12,158 bases of DNA, taken from Streptosporangiaceae bacterium. GTDB lineage: Bacteria > Actinomycetota > Actinomycetes > Streptosporangiales > Streptosporangiaceae. The stretch covers positions 1-12,158 of the forward strand of contig JASIBJ010000412.1 of the NCBI GenBank assembly GCA_030045215.1. Direction: 5' to 3'. The notes below the pieces were generated by a model. It searched no databases. It was not told where the DNA came from and was given only the letters and a program-made list of their open reading frames with translations. This document shows, one piece after another, positions 6,097-12,158 of the stretch (position 1 is its first letter; every line of letters starts with the position of its first letter). A program made the position numbers and the translations under genes.

Positions 6097-8217
6097 GTGG
6101 TGAGTCGGGAGCAGCAGGCGGGAGCGGCTGCGGACCGCGGGGCGCCGGCAAGACGGCGGCGCGGCCGTGTGCCCCGGCAGCCCGCGGCGAGTCTTCCGGT
6201 CGCCAGGGTCGCGGTGGAGATCTCGCTGCCGAACCTGGACCGGCCATTCGACTACCTCGTCCCGGACACGCTGGCGGATGCGGCGCTGCCCGGCTGCCGG
6301 GTCCGGGTCAGGTTTGCCGGCCGTCTGACCGGCGGCTACCTGCTCGAGCGGGTAGCTGGAAGCGAGCATGAGGGGAAACTCGGCTATCTCGAGCGCGTGG
6401 TGTCACCCGAGCCGGTGCTGACGCCGGAGATCGCCGGCCTGGCCCGCGCGGTGGCCGACCGGTACGGCGGCACGCTGGCGGACGTGCTCCGGCTTGCGCT
6501 CCCGCCGCGTCACGCTGCGGCTGAGTCACGCCCGGCCCCCGACCGGACCTCTGGCCAGGCGCGACCGGGGAGGGCACCAGGCGGCCAGGCCGGCCAGCCG
6601 GCCGAGACGAGCGAGCTGGCCGAGGCGGGCGCTCCTGACGCTCCGGCCGAACTGGCCGGGCGGCAGTCCTCCCACCCCTGGGACCGCTATGAGGCCGGTC
6701 CCTCGTTCCTGGCCGCGCTGGCCGACGGCCGCAGTCCGCGAGCGGTCTGGTCGGCGCTGCCCGGCCCTGGCTGGCCGGACGAGATCGCGGTGGCGGCTGC
6801 GGCCGCGACCGCAAGCGGCCGCGGTGTGGTGATAGTCGTGCCCGACGCGCGCGACCTGGAGCGCGTCGACGCCGCTCTGGCCGCGCGGCTTGGCCCAGGG
6901 CGGCACGTGGTCCTGTCGGCCGGCCTCGGCCCGGCCGAACGCTACCGTCGCTGGCTGGCGGCCGCTCGCGGCGAGGTCAGGATCGTCGCCGGCACGAGGT
7001 CGGCTGCCTTCGCGCCGGTGGTCAGCCTCGGCCTGGTCGTGCTGTGGGACGAGGGCGACGACCTGCACGCAGAGCCAAGGGCGCCGTATCCCCACGCAAG
7101 GGAGATACTCGTCATAAGGGCGCATCGGGCTCGGGCGGGCGCGCTCATCGGAGGGTTCGCCCGCACGGCCGAGGCGGCGCTGCTGCTGTCGGGTGGCTGG
7201 GCCAGACCCCTGACGGCCAGCAGGGCCGTCGTCCGCCAGGCCGCCCCGAAGGTGCTCCCGGCTGGTGACGACCCGGAGCTCGCGCGCGATGAGGCCGCCC
7301 GTTCGGCCCGGCTGCCCAGCCTCGCGCTACGCACGGCGCGGGACGCCCTGGCCCGCGGGCCGGTGCTCGTCCAGGTCCCGCGCCAGGGCTACCTGGCCGC
7401 CGTCGCATGCGAGCGGTGCCGGACGCAGCCCCGCTGCCACTGCGGCGGCCCGGCCCAGCTGCCCGGCCCTGAGGCCGCGCTCCGATGCGGGTGGTGCGGT
7501 GCTGACCTGGGCCGACGCTGCGCCGCTTGCGGCCACGACGGCCTGCGCGCCCTGGTTACGGGGGCCACCAGGACGGCCGAGGAGCTGACCCGCGCGTTCC
7601 GGGACGTGCCGGTGCTGACGTCCGGCGGCAGCGCAGTGGTGGCGCGCGTCGGCGCCGATCCCGCGATCGTCGTCGCGACGCCGGGTGCAGAGCCGGTCGC
7701 TGCGGCCGGCTACAGCGCGGCCGTGCTGCTTGACGGGTGGGCGCTGCTCGGCCGGGCGACGCTGCGAGCTGCGGAGGAGGCGCTACGGCGGTGGATGAAC
7801 GCGGCCGCGCTGGTGCGACCGGCGGCTGCGGGCGGCATCGTCGTGATCGTGGCTGATCAGGGGACCCCGGCCGTGCAGGCGCTGCTGAGATGGGATCCGG
7901 CGACATTCGCCGACCGGGAGCTGGCGGCCAGGGCCGAGCTCGGGTTCCCCCCAGCGGCCAGGATGGCGGCGCTGACCGGCACGGAGGACTCGGTCAGCGC
8001 GCTGCTTGCGTCCGCGCCCCTGCCCCCCGGTACCGAGGTGCTCGGTCCCGTGCCCGGCGGCGAGCAGGACCCGGAACTGATCCGCTACCTCGTGCGGGTT
8101 CCCAGGTCAGCGGGCGCGGATCTGGCTTCCGCCCTGCACGCGGGGCAGGCGGCGCGGACAGCGCGCAAGGACGCCGGGCAGCTGCGGGTACAGCTCGACC
8201 CGGCCGCGCTGGTCTGA
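6097..8217 (+). CDS. priA: Primosomal protein PriA, actinobacterial helicase-dead form
   Basis: PriA recognises stalled forks and reloads the replisome. The 706-residue product starts with an Arg-rich stretch, then the 3'-DNA-binding domain from about residue 37 (VAVEISLPNLDRPFDYLVPD). A low-complexity linker rich in Pro, Gln and Gly follows (about 140-190), then a helicase-like core. The core is degenerate: ALPGPGWPDE (about 220-229) stands where the Walker A loop should be, DEGDD (318-322) replaces DEAH, and no QxxGRxGR motif is present. VAGTRSAAF is retained. Eight cysteines form the zinc site (438, 441, 447, 449, 464, 467, 475, 478), with an unusual C-x-C at the second pair. Loss of helicase motifs is known for actinobacterial PriA, which is thought not to unwind DNA. 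GTG 6097 has AGGA seven bases upstream; GTG 6100 and 6169 are alternatives. Confidence 0.9.
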   Translation: MVSREQQAGAAADRGAPARRRRGRVPRQPAASLPVARVAVEISLPNLDRPFDYLVPDTLADAALPGCRVRVRFAGRLTGGYLLERVAGSEHEGKLGYLERVVSPEPVLTPEIAGLARAVADRYGGTLADVLRLALPPRHAAAESRPAPDRTSGQARPGRAPGGQAGQPAETSELAEAGAPDAPAELAGRQSSHPWDRYEAGPSFLAALADGRSPRAVWSALPGPGWPDEIAVAAAAATASGRGVVIVVPDARDLERVDAALAARLGPGRHVVLSAGLGPAERYRRWLAAARGEVRIVAGTRSAAFAPVVSLGLVVLWDEGDDLHAEPRAPYPHAREILVIRAHRARAGALIGGFARTAEAALLLSGGWARPLTASRAVVRQAAPKVLPAGDDPELARDEAARSARLPSLALRTARDALARGPVLVQVPRQGYLAAVACERCRTQPRCHCGGPAQLPGPEAALRCGWCGADLGRRCAACGHDGLRALVTGATRTAEELTRAFRDVPVLTSGGSAVVARVGADPAIVVATPGAEPVAAAGYSAAVLLDGWALLGRATLRAAEEALRRWMNAAALVRPAAAGGIVVIVADQGTPAVQALLRWDPATFADRELAARAELGFPPAARMAALTGTEDSVSALLASAPLPPGTEVLGPVPGGEQDPELIRYLVRVPRSAGADLASALHAGQAARTARKDAGQLRVQLDPAALV

Positions 8218-8242
8218 CTACCTACCGTCCAGGCCGTAGGGT
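8214..8242 (+). promoter_or_regulatory. Probable leaderless promoter for the HEAT-like gene
   Basis: CTGACT (8214-8219, four of six matches to TTGACA) and TAGGGT (8237-8242, an actinobacterial TAnnnT-type -10) are exactly 17 bases apart. Six bases separate the -10 from GTG 8249, so transcription should begin on the start codon itself. The -35 box overlaps the priA stop codon. CCTAC (8221-8225) and GTAGG (8236-8240) form an inverted repeat overlapping the -10, a possible operator. Confidence 0.6.
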
Positions 8243-8248
8243 ACTTGG

Positions 8249-9667
8249 GTGACCAACTCACGGCCGGGCCGAGGCGCGCGCGCGGCTGGCGGCGCGTCGG
8301 GCGATGAGAGGACAGCCGGCGACAGCCAGCCGGTCCAGTCGGCCGTGCCTGCCAGTGCCGAGGCAGCCAGCGGCAATGAGGCGGGTCGCCACCGGGACCG
8401 GCCGCGCATGCCGCCGGTCCGGCTCGCGCCGCGTGAGGAGCTGGCCGCCGCGGCCAGGGTGGCGCCGCTCCTGCGCGCCGCCCGTGACCTCGGAAGCTGG
8501 GCCGACCAGCATCCAGAGGTGGGCGCCCGCCAGGTACTGGACGGCAGCGACGCTCGGGCAGCCGCGGAGGCACTCGAGCTGACCTCCGACGAGCTGGACG
8601 CAGCCTGGCAGGTCGTCGCCGCGGTGAGCGAGCAGGCCGCTGCCGGGGATCCGCTGCCAAGCTGGGGGAAGCCGCTGGCGGGCTGTGACGCCGAGGAGTT
8701 GCTGCGCGAATGGGACGTGGCCCTGGCCGCGCTGCTGGCGGCTGAGGAGCTTGACGGCTTGGCCACCGCGCTGTACACGGTGGGCGCCCCGGTCCGGATC
8801 GACGCCCTGTTCGATGCCTACTCCGCCGCCGCCGGCAGCGGCCGGGACGACCGCCAGCGACCGGGCGAGGCCGAGCACGGCGAGGCGGACGGAGGCGGCC
8901 AGGCCAGCCAGCAGGCGGGCGGAGCGCCCGACGCGAGCGAGGCTGCGGCCCTGTCCCACGCGCTGGAGACGCTGGCCGACCTGGGCGTGGTGGAGCTGGG
9001 CACCGAGGAGGCGGCGGGCGGGCTGACCGTGGGTCTCTCGCCTCTGGGCATCTGGGGCGTGCACCGCCGCCTGCTCGCGCAGGGCTGGCATGTGCCGGTG
9101 CTTGGCAGCGCGGACCGCGACGGCGCGGTCGGCCTGCTGATGACCCTGGCCAGCTGCGACGCCGAGGATGGCGAGTCCGAGATCAGCGCCTGGCTGGTCG
9201 GCCGGACGGAGGAGCAAGCAGCCGCCGAGCTGATCACGGCCGCGGCCGAGGGCTCTCCGGGCCTGCGGGGAGCCGCCTTCGCCGTGCTCGACCGGATCGG
9301 CACGTCTGCCGTCGAGGAGGTGCGGGCGGCGCTCGACCAGCCCCTGCTGCGTGCCCACGCAGCGGTCTGGCTGCATGAGCACGGCGAGGAGGCCGAACTC
9401 GGGCCCGCCGACCGGACGTGGCTGCTGGTGGACCTGGGCGCGGGGCTGCTGGAAGAGGCGGATGCGCGCGACGTCGTCGCCGAACTCCTGCCCGACGTGA
9501 CCCCCGAGGCGCAGGCGGAGATCGTCGCGGGCCTGTGGAAAGTCAGCCATCCCGGCGTAATCGACTTGCTCACCACGCTCAGCGAGCATCATCCGGATCC
9601 CGGCGTCGCCCGCGCGGCCAGGAAGGCTGCCTTCAAGGCCCGCTCGCCGGGGGCCGGCCGGCGCTAG
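8249..9667 (+). CDS. Uncharacterised soluble protein with HEAT-like C-terminus
   Basis: I do not recognise a named family for this 472-residue protein. Visible parts: a disordered N-terminus (1-57); a helical region (about 59-195) beginning LAPREELAAAARVAPLLRAA, with a further helix LLREWDVALAALLAAEELDG; a disordered Gly/Gln/Ala-rich linker (about 197-232); a segment with LSHALETLADLGVVEL followed by LSPLGIWGVHRRLLAQG, which looks like a winged-helix unit and occurs in actinobacterial proteins of unknown role; and from about 320 to 465 alpha-helical HEAT-like repeats such as GSPGLRGAAFAVLDRIG and HPGVIDLLTTLSEHHPDPGVARAARKAA. There is no signal peptide or membrane helix. GC-rich third codon positions support this strand over a long antisense frame. 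The start is GTG 8249, with no Shine-Dalgarno sequence but a well-placed leaderless promoter. A protein-binding or DNA-binding scaffold is a guess. Confidence 0.75.
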   Translation: MTNSRPGRGARAAGGASGDERTAGDSQPVQSAVPASAEAASGNEAGRHRDRPRMPPVRLAPREELAAAARVAPLLRAARDLGSWADQHPEVGARQVLDGSDARAAAEALELTSDELDAAWQVVAAVSEQAAAGDPLPSWGKPLAGCDAEELLREWDVALAALLAAEELDGLATALYTVGAPVRIDALFDAYSAAAGSGRDDRQRPGEAEHGEADGGGQASQQAGGAPDASEAAALSHALETLADLGVVELGTEEAAGGLTVGLSPLGIWGVHRRLLAQGWHVPVLGSADRDGAVGLLMTLASCDAEDGESEISAWLVGRTEEQAAAELITAAAEGSPGLRGAAFAVLDRIGTSAVEEVRAALDQPLLRAHAAVWLHEHGEEAELGPADRTWLLVDLGAGLLEEADARDVVAELLPDVTPEAQAEIVAGLWKVSHPGVIDLLTTLSEHHPDPGVARAARKAAFKARSPGAGRR

Positions 9668-9675
9668 CCGCTCCG

Positions 9676-9689
9676 TAGACTTGATCAAG
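9676..9689 (+). promoter_or_regulatory. Possible -10 box with overlapping palindrome before def
   Basis: TAGACT (9676-9681) fits TAnnnT, but no -35 box is visible 17 bases upstream. CTTGATCAAG (9680-9689) is a perfect ten-base palindrome overlapping its end. Both lie in the 58-base gap before def. This could be a promoter-operator for def-fmt-rsmB, or chance. Confidence 0.25.
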
Positions 9690-9725
9690 CGGGCCGACTG
9701 CCCCGGACTGCCCTGGAGGACCTGA

Positions 9726-10271
9726 GTGAGCGTCAAGCCGATCCGCCTGTTCGGTGACCCAGTTCTGCGAACCCCCGCCGACCCGGTGACCGACTTCGAC
9801 GCCGAACTGCGCAGGCTCGTCAAGGACCTTACCGACACCATGATGGAGGCGCCCGGGCTCGGCCTGGCCGCCCCGCAAATCGGCGTCGGGCTGCGAGTTT
9901 TCACGTATTACGTGGACGATGTCCTCGGCCACCTGATCAACCCGTCGCTCGCGCTGTCGGAAGAGCGGGAGGAGGACGACGAGGGTTGCCTGTCGTTCCC
10001 TGGCCTGGCCTACCCGGTCGATCGCGCCTACGGGGTCGTCGCCAAGGGCTTCGACATGCACGGCGAGCCAGTGACGGTGGAGGGCACCAGCCAGCTGGCC
10101 CGGTGCATTCAGCACGAGACCGATCACCTCGACGGCGTCCTGTTCATCGATCGGCTCGAGGCCGCGCAGCGCAAGCTGGCGATGAAGGAGATACGGGCCG
10201 CCGACTGGTGGGGCGACCCCGTTCCGGTCGTAAAAGTGTCTCCGCACCCCACTCGCGGCAAGGCGTTCTAG
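9726..10271 (+). CDS. def: Peptide deformylase
   Basis: Removes the formyl group from the N-terminal methionine of new proteins, a metal-dependent cytoplasmic reaction at the ribosome exit. All three family motifs are present: GLGLAAPQIG (motif I), EGCLS with metal-binding Cys88 (motif II) and QHETDHLDG with His130, catalytic Glu131 and His134 (motif III). Length is 181 residues, within the bacterial range. The C-terminal tail ADWWGDPVPVVKVSPHPTRGKAF is a lineage-specific extension. GTG 9726 has GGAGG at 9715-9719, six bases upstream. fmt begins three bases after its stop, so the enzyme that adds the formyl group and the one that removes it are made together. Confidence 0.97.
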   Translation: MSVKPIRLFGDPVLRTPADPVTDFDAELRRLVKDLTDTMMEAPGLGLAAPQIGVGLRVFTYYVDDVLGHLINPSLALSEEREEDDEGCLSFPGLAYPVDRAYGVVAKGFDMHGEPVTVEGTSQLARCIQHETDHLDGVLFIDRLEAAQRKLAMKEIRAADWWGDPVPVVKVSPHPTRGKAF

Positions 10272-10274
10272 CGC

Positions 10275-11213
10275 ATGCGCCTGGTCTTCGCGGGCACGCC
10301 CGGGCCGGCCGTCGAGTCGCTTGAGGCGCTGCTCGCGTCCCGGCACGAGGTCGTCGCCGTCGTAACCAGGCCAGATGCGAAGGCCGGCCGCGGGCTGAAG
10401 AGCGGAGCCAGCCCGGTTGCGGAGCGGGCCGCGGCCGAGGGCATCGAGGTACTTCGGCCCGCCCGCGCCCGCGATTCGCAATTCCTCGACCGACTGAGGG
10501 AGATCGCGCCGGACTGCTGCCCGGTCACCGCCTACGGGGCGCTACTGCCGCAGGAGGCCCTCGACATACCGAAGCACGGCTGGGTGAACCTGCACTTCTC
10601 GCTGCTGCCGGCCTGGCGGGGCGCGGCGCCGGTGCAGGCCGCGATCCTGCACGGCGACGACGTCACCGGGGCCACGACGTTCCGCATCGTGCGCGAACTC
10701 GATGCGGGGCCGGTGTTCGGTGTGCTGACGGAGCCGGTGCGGCCCACGGACACGGCCGGGAGTCTGCTCGCGCGGCTGAGCACCGCCGGCGCCCGGCTGC
10801 TCGTCGAGACGCTGGACGGCATCGAGTCCGGCGATCTCGAGGCGCGACCGCAGCCTGCCGAGGGCGTGAGCATCGCGCCGAAGATCAGCACGTCGGACGC
10901 GGAGGTCCGGTGGCAGCAGCCCGCGATTGCCGTCGACCGGCTCATCCGCGCCTGCACGCCGGCACCCGGTGCCTGGACCCGGCTGCACGACAGCCGCATC
11001 AAGCTCGGCCCGGTCGCGCCGGACGGTGGCGCCGGATCGCTGGCGGCCGGCGAGCTGCGGGTGCTGCGCGACCGCGTGCTGGCGGGGACCGGCACCGTGC
11101 CAGTCGAGCTTGGCGAGGTGCAGCCCGACGGCAAGCGGCGCATGCGGGCCGCGGAATGGGCGCGCGGGCTGCGGCTGGACGGCGGCCCGACGGTGCTCGG
11201 CCGCGGTGGGTAA
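10275..11213 (+). CDS. fmt: Methionyl-tRNA formyltransferase
   Basis: Transfers a formyl group from 10-formyltetrahydrofolate to initiator Met-tRNA, making fMet-tRNA for translation initiation. The N-terminal formyltransferase domain has [16 protein letters not shown], then [17 protein letters not shown] with catalytic Asn105 and His107, and Asp143 in ELDAGPV, completing the Asn-His-Asp triad. The C-terminal OB-fold domain that grips the tRNA begins near 205 ([19 protein letters not shown] is typical). Length is 312 residues, normal. In the first motif Gly replaces the common Glu of GTPEPA, a minor change. ATG 10275 follows the def stop by three bases with only a weak distant AAGG upstream, so translation is probably coupled to def. 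Its end overlaps rsmB by eight bases. Confidence 0.97.
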   Translation: MRLVFAGTPGPAVESLEALLASRHEVVAVVTRPDAKAGRGLKSGASPVAERAAAEGIEVLRPARARDSQFLDRLREIAPDCCPVTAYGALLPQEALDIPKHGWVNLHFSLLPAWRGAAPVQAAILHGDDVTGATTFRIVRELDAGPVFGVLTEPVRPTDTAGSLLARLSTAGARLLVETLDGIESGDLEARPQPAEGVSIAPKISTSDAEVRWQQPAIAVDRLIRACTPAPGAWTRLHDSRIKLGPVAPDGGAGSLAAGELRVLRDRVLAGTGTVPVELGEVQPDGKRRMRAAEWARGLRLDGGPTVLGRGG

Positions 11214-12158
11214 CCGTTCAGGTCAGGGGAACGAGGCGCCACTGACCCGGTCGCGTCGGGAGCGCGGACGCCGTCGCGGCGAGCGTGACCCGGCGCGCCG
11301 ACTGGCGGTCGACGTACTGCTGGCGGTCTCCCAGCGGGACGCATACGCGAACCTGCTGCTGCCCGAGCTGCTGAGTCAGCGCGGCCTGACCGGCCGGGAT
11401 GCGGCGCTGGCGACCGAGCTCACGTACGGGACGCTGCGCGGGCGCGGTACCTACGACGCCGTCCTGCAGGTCTGCTGCGACCGCGACCTCGGCGCGCTCG
11501 ACCCGGCCGTCCTTGAGGTGCTCAGGGTTGGCGCGCACCAGCTGCTCAGTACGCGCGTGCAGCCGCACGCGGCGGTGGCCACTTCGGTGACGCTGATCCG
11601 TGAGGTAGCCGGGCCGCGGCCGGCCGGCCTTGTCAACGCGGTTCTCCGGCGGGTCGCCACCAGGGACATGGCAGCGTGGATGGAGATCGCCGCGCCCGAT
11701 CGCGCCAAGGATCCGGTCGGCCACCTGGCCGTCAGTCACAGCCACCCGCGCTGGATCGTCGAGGCCATGGCGGCCGCGCTCGGCGAGGATGTGACTAGTC
11801 CGCTGACCGAGACCGAGGCGCTGCTGGCCGCGGACAACGAGCGGCCGTCTGTGCATCTTTGCGCAACGCCGGGCCTCGCCGATCGCGCCGAGCTGGTGTC
11901 CGCTGGGTGCGAGCCCGCCCGCTGGTCGGATTTCGGTGCGTACCTGCCTGAGGGTGATCCGGCCGCGCTGGCGCCCGTCGCCGAGGGCCGGGCCGGTGTG
12001 CAGGACGAGGCGAGCCAGCTTGCCGCGCTCGCGGTCGCCAGGGCCAGTCTTGGCGGCGCCGACAGCCGGTGGCTGGACCTGTGCGCCGGACCCGGCGGCA
12101 AGGCACGGCTGCTCGCCGGGCTTGCCCATGGCGGCGGTGCGCGGCTGCTGGCGGCCGA
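11206..12158 (+). CDS. rsmB: 16S rRNA (cytosine-967) methyltransferase RsmB, 3' end outside window
   Basis: SAM-dependent methyltransferase forming 5-methylcytosine in 16S rRNA. The frame is open from GTG 11206 to the window end, 317 complete codons, so the C-terminal third is missing. An Arg-rich leader (residues 1-28) is followed by the NusB-like RNA-binding domain: [29 protein letters not shown], then [17 protein letters not shown] and [18 protein letters not shown] and [12 protein letters not shown] mark entry into the catalytic domain, and [10 protein letters not shown] near the end is the SAM-binding motif I. The catalytic cysteines of motifs IV and VI lie beyond the window and cannot be checked. 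GTG 11206 overlaps the fmt stop by eight bases and is the only plausible nearby start; no good Shine-Dalgarno sequence is seen, so coupling to fmt is likely. Confidence 0.93.
   Translation, partial: MGNRSGQGNEAPLTRSRRERGRRRGERDPARRLAVDVLLAVSQRDAYANLLLPELLSQRGLTGRDAALATELTYGTLRGRGTYDAVLQVCCDRDLGALDPAVLEVLRVGAHQLLSTRVQPHAAVATSVTLIREVAGPRPAGLVNAVLRRVATRDMAAWMEIAAPDRAKDPVGHLAVSHSHPRWIVEAMAAALGEDVTSPLTETEALLAADNERPSVHLCATPGLADRAELVSAGCEPARWSDFGAYLPEGDPAALAPVAEGRAGVQDEASQLAALAVARASLGGADSRWLDLCAGPGGKARLLAGLAHGGGARLLAA

Noticed and set aside
8258..9904. 548-codon open frame on the minus strand opposite the HEAT-like gene
   Set aside because: It runs into def, which is certain on the plus strand. The plus-strand frame has the GC-rich third positions, coherent helices and promoter, while the antisense product is compositionally biased.
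1..12158. A defence, mobile or other novel multi-gene system
   Set aside because: Nearly all genes are identifiable core functions in a conserved order on one strand, with uniform composition and no integrase, transposase, toxin-antitoxin pair, CRISPR array or attachment repeats.

Overview
The window is very GC-rich, uses GTG and TTG starts often, and carries an actinobacterial-type integration host factor, a fused CoaBC and a helicase-dead PriA. Together these indicate a high-GC Actinomycetota chromosome. The gene order (mihF, gmk, rpoZ, coaBC, metK, priA, def, fmt, rsmB) is the conserved actinobacterial housekeeping block. I cannot place the organism below phylum from sequence alone; a Streptosporangiales- or Streptomyces-like relative is a guess. 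All genes are on the + strand. There is no sign of mobile elements, CRISPR, tRNA/rRNA or transferred DNA, and no gene-free stretch reaches 300 bases.

Layout. Bases 1-108 hold an inverted repeat and a probable promoter for the first operon. Bases 109-1377 encode mihF, gmk and rpoZ (nucleoid protein, GMP kinase, RNA polymerase omega), closely packed; gmk and rpoZ overlap. Bases 1456-2652 encode the bifunctional coenzyme A enzyme CoaBC. Bases 2673-3443 encode a metallo-beta-lactamase-fold hydrolase of unknown substrate with what looks like a leaderless start. Bases 3544-4734 encode S-adenosylmethionine synthetase (metK), with its own promoter-like region and a small leader hairpin, followed by a perfect inverted repeat that may end transcription. 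Bases 4881-5930 encode a two-helix membrane protein with a disordered acidic N-terminus and an outer domain bracketed by two cysteines. Bases 6097-8217 encode PriA. Bases 8249-9667 encode an unrecognised HEAT-like soluble protein with a good leaderless promoter. Bases 9726-12158 hold def, fmt and the first two thirds of rsmB, which runs off the window end.

How the genes fit together. def and fmt are the two enzymes of the formyl-methionine cycle (tRNA formylation by Fmt, peptide deformylation by Def). MetK makes the SAM that RsmB uses to methylate 16S rRNA. Gmk and omega serve nucleotide supply and transcription, and mIHF and PriA act on DNA. The block is growth-linked information-processing and cofactor supply. 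Three genes stand out as accessory within it: the MBL hydrolase, the membrane protein and the HEAT-like protein.

I did not find a convincing new multi-gene system. The items most worth a second look are the unrecognised HEAT-like gene with its leaderless promoter, the repeated SADxWF motif and paired cysteines of the membrane protein, the inverted repeats at 5-20 and 4801-4818, the metK leader hairpin, and altered residues in CoaBC and the PriA zinc site.
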